The notes below the pieces were generated by a model. That model did no database searches. It was given only the letters and a program-made list of their open reading frames with translations, and was not told where the DNA came from. A stretch of 64,000 nucleotides of DNA from Lepturacanthus savala (lineage: Eukaryota > Chordata > Actinopteri > Scombriformes > Trichiuridae): NCBI GenBank assembly GCA_030544235.1, contig CM060467.1, positions 4,265,001 to 4,329,000 on the forward strand, in the 5' to 3' direction. Position 1 is the first letter of the stretch. Each line of letters begins with the position of its first letter. Shown in pieces: positions 1-12,084 of this stretch. Both the position numbers and the translations under genes were made by a program.

Positions 1-728
1 AGGTGATTATGCTACAGTAAAATCCATTAAATACTGTATTTTCAGTGGTATTTACAGTATTAGGTGATTATGCTACAATACAAATCTATTAAATACTGTA
101 TTTTCAGTTGTATTTACAGTATTAGGTGATTATACTACAGTAAAAATCCATTAAATACTGTAATTTCAGTTGTATTTACAGTATTAGATGATTATACTAC
201 AGTAAAAATCCATTAAATACTGTGATTTCAGTTGTATTTACAATATTAGGTGATTATACTACAGTAAAAATCCATTAAATACTGTGATTTCAGTTGTATT
301 TACAATATTAGGTGATTATACTACAGTAAAAATCCATTAAATACTGTGATTTCAGTTGTATTTACAGTATTAGATGATTATACTACAATACAAATCAATT
401 AAATACTGTATTTTCAGTTGTATTCACAGTATTATGTGATTATACTACAATAAAAATCCATTAAATACTGTATTTTCAGTTGTATTTACAGTATTAGGTG
501 ATTATACTACAGTAAAAATCCATTAAATACTGTAATTTCAGTTGTATTTACAGTAATAGGTGATTATACTACAGTAAAAATCCATTAAATACTGTGATTT
601 CAGTTGTATTTACAATATTAGATGATTATACTACAATACAAATCCATTAAATACTGTATTTTCAGTTGTATTTACAGTATTAGGTTATTATACTACAGTA
701 AAAATCAATTAAATACAGTGATTTCATC
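1..728. repeat. 62-bp tandem array (AT-rich minisatellite)
   Basis: Eleven full units and one partial unit follow one another with a strict 62-bp step; unit starts are 1 (61 bp), 62, 124, 186, 248, 310, 372, 434, 496, 558, 620 and 682. Each unit begins AGGTGATTAT or a one-base variant. Most units contain AATACTGTA and, about 14 bases later, its exact complement TACAGTATT, so each could fold into a 9-bp hairpin. The array is cut by the window edge and must continue to the left. Decayed relatives of the motif lie near 2720-2760 and 3350-3500. No coding content. Confidence 0.95.
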
Positions 729-1380
729 AATGAAACTCTATTATATCTACTATATTAATCATTTACAGTAACTTACTGTGTTTAATACAGTAAATAACTG
801 CAGAGTTTTATATTGTGTGACTCAAAATGAGCTGTCAGGACTTCCATGAATTTGTGATGTCACAACTATACACTCGCTGGCCACTGCTCATGCACAGCCA
901 TTCAAATCAGCTCAAATGATGCTGAGATGACATGTTTAATTTATAGAATCTATAAATATGTGTATATTACAGTTGAACTGTGATCATTTATTCTCATTAT
1001 GTTTAATTCTCATATTTAATTCTCTGACCCACTGATAGGGCCTTAATAATTGTATTTTATCACATAATTCCAACACAAAATGATCGGAATTGATCACAGA
1101 AAAGACTGATTTACCAATAAGTGTGATTTAAACCCACACAATCCAGCACAAGAACATTCCATCCTGCTCAGAAAATCCCAAACCACCAGCTTTTTAACAT
1201 CCTTTTCCCTCATAAACCAGAGAACATCAACCCACTTCAGCCTGTGGTGTCCTCAGCAAAGGCTTTTACTGAAGAAATAATGAGCTTTTCTCTCTTTTTT
1301 TTAAATCCATACACTTCTCATAACAACATATAATGTACCAGAGAAGATAATTAGCTGTTGACAGATATGGGTCGCAAACA
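729..1380. other. AT-rich intergenic DNA, nothing recognised
   Basis: Non-coding stretch after the 62-bp array. The segment around 755-783 (CATTTACAGTAACTTACTGT) resembles 3473-3500, and 835-890 shares a GTGATGTCACAA core with 3563-3574, so part of it is decayed repeat. I see no open frame, RNA gene or clear regulatory site. Confidence 0.5.
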
Positions 1381-2260
1381 CACAGGCAAATACAGGTTGA
1401 TTATTCCCTTTCATCATTGCTTTTGTATGGATTGTGCTGTTTAAATGCTCTAATTCGCCTGCAGGGCCTGCCCCCGTGTATTTGATGTGAGAGCCAGCTC
1501 CAGTGAATTTGCACCTGAAAGCCTTTCTTGTCCTCTTTCTTAATTATGACAGTCTGCTCCAGCCTTGTGGGGTTTTTTTTCTCTCTCCCTCCTCTCCATC
1601 ATGTGGTTGTTTAGGTCTTTTTCTGCACTCTCAGACGTCTCCGTGGTGCGCGCGAGCTGCACTCCCACGCGCGTTTCCCTCGCGCTCCAGACAACGTAAT
1701 GGTGAACGAGGAGCGCGGAGATGTAAATGACTTTTCTCGTTCATTAATTATGCTATAAAAATGTAAATTGCACTAGGAAAAAAAGAAAAAAAAAAGAAAA
1801 TGCAAATGGGACTAAGATTAAAGTCTCTCGTGCCAAAGGAGAATGTATAAAAGATTTATCGTCTTAAAATGTCTGTTTCTACCAGGAAGGAAAAAAAGAA
1901 GTGTTACTGGGCTTCATCAACTCAGACGCCATTAGTCTAAACCCACCTGCTCAACAGACGAGCGGCTTAATTAAAAGTTGGAGGGTCGAGCGCGTGCGTC
2001 TCCCACGTGAGAGGTCCGTGTTTGCCTACCAGAAGTCCTGTCATACATCACCCATCACTGTCACCATGGCAACGAGATGGGAGGAGGAGGGGGAGCAGAG
2101 GAGGAAACGCACAGTCTGTTTTATAGACGCTAATAATATTAATAAACCGGTGACGTCATCATTAATGTGATTATTAACGTGGTTTCCGGTTTCAGATAAG
2201 GCTGCGGATCCTCATCAGGACGCAGAGAAATGACATGAGACAGAATAGATGCCAGTTTTT
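1381..2260. promoter_or_regulatory. GC-richer islands with X-box and CRE, candidate cis-regulatory DNA
   Basis: Two GC-richer blocks (about 1440-1740 and 1915-2240) stand out from AT-rich flanks and do not resemble the repeats elsewhere in the window. The second contains a full RFX X-box at 2060-2073 (GTCACC, AT, GGCAAC) and a palindromic CRE TGACGTCA at 2151-2158, with several TAAT cores between them. Short open frames here have no recognisable domain and look like chance. A conserved enhancer or the promoter of an unseen transcript is an inference. Confidence 0.35.
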
Positions 2261-3577
2261 TGGGGGAAAATGGATAAAATTACAACATGAATGGGACTTT
2301 TTCTTTTTTTTTGCATAATTGTTAAATAAAGTTCTAACTGGCAGCAATTATCCAAAAAAGTTGCTGTAATTCTAAAACTCTTCAACTTTGATTATTGTGT
2401 CTTTACTGTTAAATAAAAACCAATGAAATAATTCACATTTATATTATTGAGTCATTAATTGTACAGAATAAATCATTTAAACCTCCTGTTATGCTTTAAA
2501 GTTTGAGGATCTAAGAAAAATAGGAAAAATGTATTAGTATTAGTATTAATTCCCCTTTTAAACAGCTGCTTAAATTGAATCTTGATGCTTTTAATGTTTT
2601 ATATAAAGCAATTATTGTTGAAATGTTCTATATAAATATATTTGCCTTGCTTTAATCAACATATAATGTTAAAAAATGTTAATTTCTGCTTAATTTATAA
2701 TAAAATTATTGGGTTTTATATGTAATTCCAGTTGTATTTATAGTATTGGGTGATTAATTGCACAATAAATATATTTCATACTAACGACAACCACACAGAG
2801 TCAGATAAATAAGTATTTTTTTCTGTGGAATTAGTATACTGTAAATAATAATAATAATAATAAAGCATATTGGCTAATGTCATAACATTAATAATGGAAT
2901 GCCAATAAAGTAAAAATGAAAATATTGGGGGGATAAAATGAGAAAACGCCTTCATTTTTTTGCATTAAATTGCCAAAAAATCAGAAATTTCAAGAATTAT
3001 TTCTTCACTGAATGTCTGGAATGCATTTATTGACAAATCACTGAGGATTTCAGTAAATTTAAATAATAATAATAAAAAAATCTATCAAAAAATGAAGGAT
3101 ATTTCTGGCAGAATGAATCAAAGTTAAAAGAAAATAACACAAATTAAAAAGTATGTCAGTTTCAACCCATTTTATTTAGCTTTTTGACTAATAATCTATA
3201 TTTTTATGTCATATTTCACTAATTTTTATCATATTTCACTCACTTATCAGGGTTAAGATAGATAAAAGCAGTAGAAATGCTCATGAACCCATGCATTTTT
3301 ATTTTTTTTTACAGGAGGATTTTCACTAAACACTGTGAATTGCACATTTAAAACTCAAATTAAATATTGTATTTACAGTATCTGCTAGTATAATACAGTA
3401 TCTCTGTGATTTTCTACAGTAATACTTAAAACTACTGTGATTTATTGCGAAATATACAGAAATCTACTGTAATAATCATTTACGGTAACGTTACTGTGTT
3501 AAACGAAGAAAATATAAATATGTAAATATTCATTATATTTCAAAAGTTGAACATTGATAGTTGTGATGTCACAAATT
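2261..3577. other. AT-rich intergenic DNA with repeat fragments
   Basis: No gene visible. About 2560-2655 resembles 42840-42910 and 46520-46625: all share a CTTGATGCTTTTAAT core followed by a TTGCCTT-type end, as in the 3' tails of fish retroposons. A short AAT run lies at about 2846-2864, and 3350-3500 is related to the motif of the 62-bp array. Confidence 0.5.
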
Positions 3578-3721
3578 CTGCTTGTACACGCTCAGATTAT
3601 TGGTGAGAATTTAATTTATTTATATATTATTATAAAGTCTATGCAGGATATAGACTTAACCATCTCTTAAAGGAACAGTACGTCAATTCCTCTCATTCGT
3701 TATAAATTGACAATGATCCAA

Positions 3722-3808
<87 letters not shown>

Positions 3809-3999
3809 ATGATGATTCTACAGAGTTTCTGACCTGCTTGTACACGCTCAGATTATTGGTGAAAACCTCATTAATTCATATATTATTATAAAGTCTATGC
3901 AGGATATAGACTTAACCATCTCTTAAAGGAACAGTACGTCAATTCCTCTCATTCCAAATTTCAAATTCTGTTATAAATTGACAATGATCCAAAGGTGTG

Positions 4000-4080
<81 letters not shown>
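3578..4080. repeat. 256-bp tandem duplication, each copy ending in a GT microsatellite
   Basis: The segment starting CTGCTTGTACACGCTCAG at 3578 is repeated at 3834. Both copies run through the same 130-150 bp and end in a GT run: 3724-3807 (84 bp, pure) and 3995-4080 (86 bp, interrupted by GC). The second copy has a short extra piece near 3955-3970. This is a local duplication of a unit that already carried the microsatellite. Confidence 0.85.
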
Positions 4081-4081
<1 letters not shown>

Positions 4082-5163
4082 ATTATGCTAACTGTCCATG
4101 TCTTTTGGAATTTTGAGAATAGCCTAAAATTCTACTGATTTTCTGACCTGTTGATCACCAACTAGTAGTGAAATCATCTCATCTCCATTGATTTTAATTG
4201 GATTTTTATCATTTTTTCTATAAAATGAATTTACTGTTTGGTGAAAATAATAAAAATAGCTGATTGCCAATGAAATAAAGGTGAAAATAGTGGAAAAAGT
4301 GAAAAAACACCTTATTTTTTTGTATTAACTTGCCAAAATCATAGCATTTATGCATATAATCTACATTTTTTCAGTGATTTTTGTCATATTTCACTCACCT
4401 ATCAGTGTTAACTTTTAGCTAAAATCGACTGAAATGCTCATGTTGTTATTTTTTATTTTAAATTCTTTTTTACAGGAGGATGCAACAACACGACAATTTA
4501 ATAATCAGTGTATTTGCCTCTTAATCAGACTCACAGCCGGCTCGAGTGCATCTCGGAGGCTGTGGATAGATCTGTGGGTTCTGAGGAGTTGTACACTACG
4601 GGTAATTAGCAGCGATTAGGCGAGTTGCCAAGGAGCCGCTCTTAAATCATCCAGAGAGAAGACATGAGGAATGTCGGCTGGTCTCAAGGCGAATGGTGAC
4701 TGACGGTTCAGATACGTGGAGTTTTGTAGAACAAGCCTCGCTGTCGACGAATCGGCTTTTTAAAATCCCCGATGAGTGAAAGCGAGTATGTAAGAAGGAT
4801 GCTGCTGTCACAGATTCCCTCCTTCATCTCTTTTCTGCACCGACCATGTTCCTCCGGGGTCTTTGTGTTTCCTCGGAGAGCAGATAAGTGAAGGAACACG
4901 GCCCTGGGAAATTGAAATCACACCTACTCAGTTTGTTCGGCGGCCGGAGGCGTGTCGAGGCCGATCGGCCTGGTCCTCGGCGGACTGTGGGAACTGGAAA
5001 AAGGTGTGAGATCGACTCTTTGTGATGGAGGAGGCGGCACAAAGAAGCAATTTCACGACATCTCAGTTCTCACAGACCAAGGACAGGTTGATTCTGTAGG
5101 GTTCTCACACCAGCAATAGGGATATCCAGGTCTCAGGTACTGGTTCAGGTTCAGGTTTTCTTA
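4081..5163. other. AT-rich DNA followed by a GC-richer single-copy-looking island
   Basis: 4081-4480 is AT-rich with no recognisable content. 4490-5060 is GC-richer, with no frame holding a known domain. It contains TTAATCAGACT, GGTAATTAGCAG and GATTAGGCGAG motifs of the kind seen in conserved non-coding elements. Short open frames on both strands here look like chance. A regulatory role is a guess from composition only. Confidence 0.3.
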
Positions 5164-5660
5164 AAATTGTCATAGTTTAATGTGGATTATGTTGCTGTAG
5201 GATGAACTCCTGACTAACTAGGTCTAGATCATGGGGTTTCATCCATGCTGATATACAAACGAGAGTTAATTAACCAGAGAAACTTGGTTTACACAGTTTA
5301 TTTAAGTCCATTACTGCAGAAAAGCTGTTTCTACCATTTAAATGTCCCATATTCTACACTTTCCTGTTTTTTATTGTGAATTTTTCATCCCTAACAAGAT
5401 TTGAAGCAGCAAAGATCATCTCAGTATAGTTTTCCACTTCTTTTCTCCAGCTTCTTTCTTCCTCCTCTTTAAATGGCTGTTGGTGGTGACTGTATAGTAG
5501 TGACATCACAACTTCACGGAAGTCATGACTGCTTGTTTTAAGGCTCAGTTTCTGAATACAGGCTGTGTATGTCTCTCTGTGGATTGAGTGTTTTTTAAAC
5601 AACAACTCTCTGCTTTCATATATACAGTAAATATATATAAATCTAGAAGGTTTCATTGGA
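5164..5660 (-). repeat. Dispersed repeat family C, copy 1
   Basis: This roughly 480-bp segment matches the reverse complement of about 51860-52300 over nearly its whole length. Shared landmarks include the AGTCATGACTG block near 5521, GTCCCATATTCTACAC near 5345 and TCTAGATCATGGGG near 5222. The two copies lie 46 kb apart in opposite orientation. Class is not recognised, and I cannot see terminal repeats or a target duplication. Confidence 0.75.
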
Positions 5661-5700
5661 ATTAAACTGATTAAATTTCAATAAAATGTAAAAAAATGTG

Positions 5701-5853
5701 AAGAAAACCACTGTTTTTCACTGAAGATAACTTTAAACTAACCATAAATCCACTCTATAGCTGCAAATGTCTGGTTTTTGGTGCATCAATATCTACATAG
5801 GTGTATAGAGGTGCATTTCCAGCAACTATCAGGCTAATGGAACAATGTGTTTG
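5701..5853. repeat. Partial copy of the 6098-6428 MITE
   Basis: About 150 bp matching 6140-6322, including GGTGCATCAATATCTACATA and TTTCCAGCAACTATCAGGCT. The terminal repeats of the fuller copy are missing here. The second copy has an insertion of about 30 bp relative to this one. Confidence 0.7.
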
Positions 5854-6097
5854 CTCATTGCATCAGAAGGTTAATGGATGATTAGAAAACCCTTGATGCT
5901 AACATGTTAGCATAGTTTAGCTACTTAGAGATGATAGAAAACTGACGAAATGTCTTGACTATATTTCCTATTGTCGAATGAAGGTCAACTTTTGGATAAA
6001 GCTGCCTTTTTTTGTGGAATTTTCCCCCAAAATTGGTAAAGATATTACTCATAATGGGAAATTCATATATGGAAAAATACCAAACCTTCATAGTTTT

Positions 6098-6428
6098 TAC
6101 ACTACTGTTGGGATCAGTTAGAAATGTCCTAATTTTTTAAAGAAAAACACTGTTTTTTTCAATGAAGATAACTTTAAACTAATCATAAATACACTCTATA
6201 CATCACTAATGTGGTAAATGACTATTCTAGCTGCTAATATCTGTTTTTTGGTGCATCAATATCTACATAGGTGTATAGAGGAGCATTTCCAGCAACTATC
6301 AGGCTAATGGAACAATATGTTAATAACATTTTCTCATTATTTTACAACTTATAGTGGTAAATAAAAGTGACTTTTTATGGAAAACACTAAATTGTCTGGG
6401 CGACCCCAAACTTTTAAACAGTAGTGTA
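6098..6428. mobile_element. Tc1/mariner-type MITE
   Basis: The segment is bounded by perfect 12-bp inverted repeats: TACACTACTGTT at 6098-6109 and AACAGTAGTGTA at 6417-6428. TA dinucleotides sit at both outer ends, as expected for Tc1/mariner target duplications. The core is about 327 bp and has no open frame, so it is non-autonomous. The right end (CGACCCCAAACTTTTAAACA) is a sequence common in fish genomes, from general knowledge. Confidence 0.75.
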
Positions 6429-7324
6429 TACTCATAATATTGCCACAGATACCACGACACCACTTTAAGTCTATGAAGTGGACTCATCTCGTCTACTATA
6501 CCTGCTTAATCCTCATTAGGGTCACATGATCTGCTGGAGCCAATCCCAGCGCTCCACACAGAAAGGTCCCAGACCCAGGACCAAGGAGGTCTTGACCCTT
6601 GACCTTTTAGCTGTGAGGTAACAGCGCTAAACCCTGTTCCACCTTGTTGCCCTGAAGTGGACTATAAAGTCATTTTATACTTCGAATAAAACATTGAAAT
6701 GTTACTCCTGCAGCTTTTTTTTTTACATTATAAGCAAAAAACAAGTGCTTCCTGTCATATACGCCATAAAATTCCAGTTCCTCTGACGTGTTTGGATGAA
6801 TTTATTCCTCCTTCTTTCATCCTAAGCTACTTTTACTTCAAAGCAGACATTTGTGTCAGAACTTGCAGTAAAAAAAAAAACATTTTTTTTTTCAATTTTA
6901 TCTTCCTCTACTAGTGAAGCAGGTTGTGAATCACACACCGATCCAGGAAAGGTCACCTTGGACAGGTGAAAACAAGACAGGTCCCTCCACACACACACAC
7001 ACACACACACACAGCTTCAAACACACACACACACTCCCTTCATCTGCTTTCTACCTAACACGGAGCTGCTCGGGCAGCGCCATGTGGTCGTTTGTCATCC
7101 GGTTCTCTTCTTCTGGTGAAATGCAATCGTCCTCTGAAGCAGGCAGAGAGGCCATGATTACCACGGGTTGTTTGTCATGGCGGGAACGGCGGAGGCAGAT
7201 GTGGGCGGAAGAGGAGGATGATTGGTTGCTTTCAAAAGGGATTTGTTTGAAGGAACAACAGAAAGCCTGTACCTGAGACTCAAATATAATAATAAAAGTG
7301 CAGCTTTAATGCCGCCACTTAAGT
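6429..7324. other. Mixed: repeat end, CA runs and a GC-richer island
   Basis: 6796-6873 matches the right end of the 61846-62333 MITE (GGATGAATTTATTCC and CAGACATTTGTGTCAG, ending GCAGTAAAA). Two CA runs lie at about 6988-7012 and 7019-7034. 7060-7290 is GC-richer and single-copy-looking, with no recognisable protein domain in any frame. Confidence 0.5.
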
Positions 7325-8640
7325 ACCAAGCTTGTTTTTTTCGGTTTTCCTGCTCTATTGGAATAAGAGATTATAGAATATCTCTAAAACTACAAAGGTT
7401 ATTGGACCTAAAGAGAGAAAAATACAATATGTAAGAGTCAGAATCAATTTATGTTGCTGTTATAGAGAAAATACGGTTGGAATATTGGAGAAATAAAATC
7501 AAAAATTGTGTTTTACTACAGATAAAAAGAGTAAAATGACTCAAATCAGGTAAAAAATTGAAATAAGCTAAATTATCTGCAATAATTAATAAGATAAGAG
7601 GTCAAAGGTCAATTATTTGTCCATAAAATCCTATAAATCCCACTGAGGATCATTATAGAACATGAAGAATATATTCTAGATTATAAAGGAGACAATTAAA
7701 TATCCAAATCTTGGATATTTGCTGAGTTTGATGAGGGAAACCAAAAAAATACCTTTATCCACACAGTAGAAGCTGAGCAGGGAAACAAAAATGTTGAACT
7801 ATCCCTTTAAATCTGGTTCTTTTTGCCAAAATTATGCTGCAATATAGTTTCCTGTTAAAGACCAACCTTCAATTTCATACATTTTGGATTTATTACCATT
7901 AATTCCCATTAATTCCCAGAATTTTACACCTAATCTTGGTCCTTTTAATGTCATTATAATTATAATAAACAGAGATTTTTGCTTAATAATCCTTAATTAA
8001 ATCCCCACAATGAGGATCATTATAGAACATGGAGAATATATTCTGTAAAATGCTTAAAAAGGAGATTATAGATTAAATTAATTATCTAAATAGTCTCTAC
8101 TACTGATATTATATTAAACTATTTTATTATTGTATTGATGATTGATGATATATATTGATGCTGGAACATTGATAAAATACTTTATTTAATGTTGGAGCTG
8201 AGGTTTAATACTGTTATTTATATATTTAGATCAAAAACAGCAATTATTTAAGTTTAATATACACAATTAATTATATTTAGTCATTTTCCTAGTTTAATAT
8301 TAAAATCTTTATAGTCTTTATATTGAAAATGTGTGTTTTTGTGGCAATTACATCAAAAACTGCTGATATTTAAGTACATTTTACATTGTATTGCATTAAC
8401 TTTTAAATTAAACAGCTCAAATCTACATTAAATATCTAAATAGTCTCTATTACTGATATTATATTAAACTATTTTATTATTGTATTGATGATGTGGATAT
8501 TGATGATATATATTAACATTGATAAAACACTTTATTTAGTGTTGGAGCTGAGTTTTTATCATGAAATATATGAAAAAATCTCAATATTGAACCTGTATCA
8601 GGGTTTTTTGGGGGGTTTTAACAGGTTAAAATCCAAAGAA
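7325..8640 (+). mobile_element. TTAA-MITE (family A), composite of several partial copies
   Basis: 7325-7700 carries the head of family A (TTTTCCTGCT) and its conserved core (GAGGATCATTATAGAACATG near 7645). The core recurs near 8010, and a tail end at 8400-8632 finishes TTTTAACAGGTTAA. The pieces are partial and adjacent, so several insertions or duplications are mixed. A perfect DR1 motif (AGGTCA A AGGTCA) lies at 7599-7611. About 7790-7925 is another dispersed piece that matches 51180-51345. Confidence 0.7.
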
Positions 8641-9640
8641 AACACCTGGATTGTCTTTATCAGTCAATTATTTCATTTCTATATCTCCAACCAATTAAAA
8701 GTCGTTATATTGAGGAATTTTAATTGCTGCTGGTAGACGCCTCTAATTGGCTTCACCTGAGGAGATGATGGCTGTTTCTGTCCGGAATGTTCCACAGATT
8801 CATATAAAGAAGGTCTAAGGATCTAAACATCTCAAATAAAGTTGATTGCAAGTAAAAAAAAAACATAACTGTGGACAGGAAAGTGGAGTTTTGTGGCCGT
8901 CACAGTCGAAGCTGTTAATTAGGATGAAATAGAGAAGAAGTGGAGCCGCGAGGACAAAAGCTGGCGTCTGGATGGAGGAAAAGAGGAAGAAGCTTCCACA
9001 GAAGCAGATTCCGTGTTTTATCTCCCTGCAGAAATAAACTGCAGACGTTCCCCGAGGACGTCAGGCCTCCATCTGCTGCCGTTACATCACACCGAGAGAA
9101 TTTTCTGTTTAAATTTCCTGCTTTTCTTCAATTCCTGACACAGATGAGAGGATTTATCCCTTTATTTCATAAAATATATTACTTAAAAATCAATGTTGAT
9201 AGATATATTATTAAGTTGGATAGTTTGGGTAAAATCTTTCACAACTTTGAATGACAGACAGTGATGTTTAAATGTCAAGGGACTGGCAAATCCTCATAAA
9301 TTGCATGTCTTTTCAAAATAAAAGCCCCCTTTTCGTAAAGACAGATTTTATATCACAGCATTTTAGAAAAAAATAAGATAAAGTAATTATTGACATATGG
9401 CAAGAGGGTTAAGAGGTAAACTTAAAAAAAAAAGCACAGAAATGGCAAATTGTGGTTTTATGTGGATGCTGCGGTTGCCTAGCAACAAGCAGAGACTTAA
9501 TAACTTACACTACATTAAGATGTGCTCATAAATCTTTTATACTTCACTCAAAAAGATATGGAAAGCATTTATAATATGTTGATTTATTATGTTTAACATG
9601 TTGAACTAAGATGTAAAAGTTATTTTAACTCTAATTAAGA
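8641..9640. other. GC-richer island, family B fragment and an X-box
   Basis: 8880-9130 is GC-richer and single-copy-looking. 9250-9370 matches family B (AAAATAAAAGCCCCCTTTT near 9318). A full X-box, GTTGCC T AGCAAC, lies at 9474-9486. No coding domain is recognised. Confidence 0.4.
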
Positions 9641-10083
9641 TGAAATAACCTTTAAAAGGCTGCAATAGTTTAATATAATATCAGTAGTAGAGACTATTTA
9701 GATATTTAATGTAGATTTGAGCTGTTTGTGTGATTATTTAATTGTCTCCTTTATAATAAACATCTTACAGAATATATTCTTCATGTTCTATAATGATCCT
9801 CAGTGGGATTTCTATCATTTTATGGACAAATAATTGATCTAATTTAGCTTAATTCAAGTTTTTTTACCCTGATTTGGGTCAGTTTGATCTTGTTTTACCT
9901 ATTTTTTTGTAATATTCTACCTATATTTGATCTGTAACAGCAGCATAAATAGATTCTGACTCTTCTATAGTCACCTCACATGTTGTAGATTTATTTTAAC
10001 ACCACGTTTAAGTCCAATAACCTTTATAATTGTTGAAATATTCCATATTTATTATCATATATAGCAGGAAAACTGTAAAACAG
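9641..10083 (-). mobile_element. TTAA-MITE (family A) partial copy
   Basis: Reverse-orientation copy. It carries the core TATAATGATCCTCAGTGGGA near 9789 and the head end TATAGCAGGAAAACTG near 10062. Both TTAA ends are missing or decayed. Confidence 0.75.
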
Positions 10084-10315
10084 GCCAGCAGCAGGGCTGT
10101 GTCATTAACGCAGACAGAGATCCTCAGTGTGACGTCGTATATCAGAGATAAACCTCCGCCCAGGGCACAACAGGATGTGGCTGAAGAGGAGGAATGAGAG
10201 GGAAATGGGTTTCTGACATAGGAGGAAGCGTTCTGATGAATGAATCTGAGACGCTCTCTCTTATTGTGGCGGGATTTCAGAGAAGACTGCAGCACTTCCT
10301 GGAAATCGGATAATG

Positions 10316-10990
10316 CCTGTTCCTCCAGCTATAAATGATAATAAATATAGAATATATCAACAATCATGAAGGTTATTGGACAATCAAATAAATCTACAAC
10401 ATGTGAGGTGACTATAGAAGAGTCAGAATCAATTTATTTCAATTTATTATCAATTTATTCTAAGAAAAAGGGGAAGGTACTAATATTATTGTAATTATGA
10501 AAAGTATTAATGAAAATTACATTATTATTTGCATATTGACTCCTTTTTGAACATGTATTTTGATGTTAAATGATTGCTTTATTTTCTTTTTTTTACTTTA
10601 TTGATGTTTTATTTAGATTTTACATGTTCAAAACAAATAAACAAAATTAAATTACCATATTATTAGTGTGATAGAATCAATTTATGTTGTAAAATAAAGT
10701 TAGAATATTGCAAAAAACATACCTAACATTGTGTTTTACTATGGATACAAATACTTTATTTAAAACTTAAGACTAAACTGACCCAAATCAGGAAAAAAAC
10801 AGAGTTTAAAGGTCAATTATTTGTCCATAAAAATATAGAAATCACACTAGAACATGAAGAATATATCAGATTAAAGGTGAAAATCACATTTAATTGATGG
10901 AAGGGACAATAAACAGTAAATTTTCAGAGAATAATGTTTGGAGGGGACATAAAATATATTATTAATACTAAAAATACTCTACTATTATAA
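10316..10990 (+). mobile_element. TTAA-MITE (family A) partial, diverged copy
   Basis: Forward copy starting with a head relative (GCTATAAATGATAATAAATA near 10329), then ACATGTGAGGTGACTATAGA near 10398 and a decayed core near 10850. It has diverged more than the intronic copies. 10085-10315 before it is a GC-richer island without recognisable coding content. Confidence 0.65.
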
Positions 10991-11016
10991 ATAAAAAGTG
11001 ATATAGAGATTAAAGG

Positions 11017-11030
11017 GTTGCTATGGTAAC
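11017..11030 (-). promoter_or_regulatory. RFX X-box motif
   Basis: On the minus strand the 14 bases read GTTACC AT AGCAAC, a full match to the X-box consensus GTNRCC N0-3 RGYAAC bound by RFX factors. Whether it is used is unknown. Confidence 0.35.
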
Positions 11031-11399
11031 AAGGAGAGTGGCTCCTATTTCTTTGGAATAAACATACACATCATTTCCAGTAAATGTTTCCTGTTCTTAT
11101 CTGTTTAAAAGCGATGATTGGAGCTAATTTACTGAATGTGCACATTTATAAGATGGATAGGATTCACTCACAGCTGTTTAATTTCATTTAATCAGGAAAA
11201 AATCGAACATAACTTAGATTCATGGACAGTAAAAATGAATAACACAGGTTCCAGCTTTATTTAAAAGTTGATAAAATACATGATTAGCTCTATCTTCCTC
11301 ATTTTCTAATAATTTTATTTAATTTAATCCTTTTAAATTTGTTGGAGACTGATAATACAGCAGCAGCTTTTACTTGTTGTCAACGTACAGGCGTGTCAA

Positions 11400-11600
11400 T
11401 AAAGTTGGATTCAAACTAAAGATGTCTGCGCTCGTGGTGGAGTCGTGATCAGACAAACAGATGATCATAAACCGGGGAAACAGGTAATTTAATCTTATTT
11501 AATTCTAGATTTTAACAGCATGGATTTATAGTGGTTTCTAAGCAACGATAAACCGGAAATAAAGACCCGGAAGTAAAGCAGTACGGTGTTTACAATAAAT
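11400..11600. promoter_or_regulatory. Candidate distal promoter / non-coding first exon region
   Basis: The reading frame of LARS2 begins just after a splice acceptor, so a 5' non-coding exon is expected upstream. This block is a candidate. It has a donor-like AACAG followed by GTAATT at 11484, and ETS-type motifs ACCGGAAAT near 11551 and CCCGGAAGT near 11567. GABP/NRF-2 sites of that type are common at mitochondrial-protein genes. No TATA box or transcript evidence is visible. The link to LARS2 is inference. Confidence 0.25.
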
Positions 11601-12084
11601 ACACGTGTGCACGTTCTGCTTCATGCTTCTCTTTGAATTAAAATAACAAAGAATTAATTTTAATAACGAGCTGCACGAGTCAAACACAAACAGCTGTTTG
11701 CTTTAACTTCAAGTTTCTATTTTTACTTTATTATTTTGTGTATTTGTAGCAGAAAGATGAAATGAATGTCACTTCCTGCGTGAAGGACGTTTCAAAAATA
11801 TCAATAATAATCATTTATTGAGTCGTAATGATTATAATAGAGGATCAAAACATTAACATAAAGACTAATATGCTTTTATCAGTAATGTCGTATTGATTTG
11901 TCCTGATTGGTGCTTTCAAGATGATTGATTATCAGCTGTTTGTGATGTTTAAATGACAAGTTCAACTGAATGTGAGGATATATAAAGAGGTGAAGTTTAA
12001 AATGTTGTTAGATTCCAGTTCCAAACTAATAAATTCAATGTTTAAATTTTAGTTTTCAGATTCATTTTTTTTCTTTGCATTTTT
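11601..12084. other. AT-rich intergenic DNA, nothing recognised
   Basis: No repeat family, gene or RNA is recognised here. Confidence 0.4.

Noticed and set aside
1..728. Regular repeats at first glance like a CRISPR array
   Set aside because: Units are contiguous with no unique spacers, and the DNA is vertebrate.
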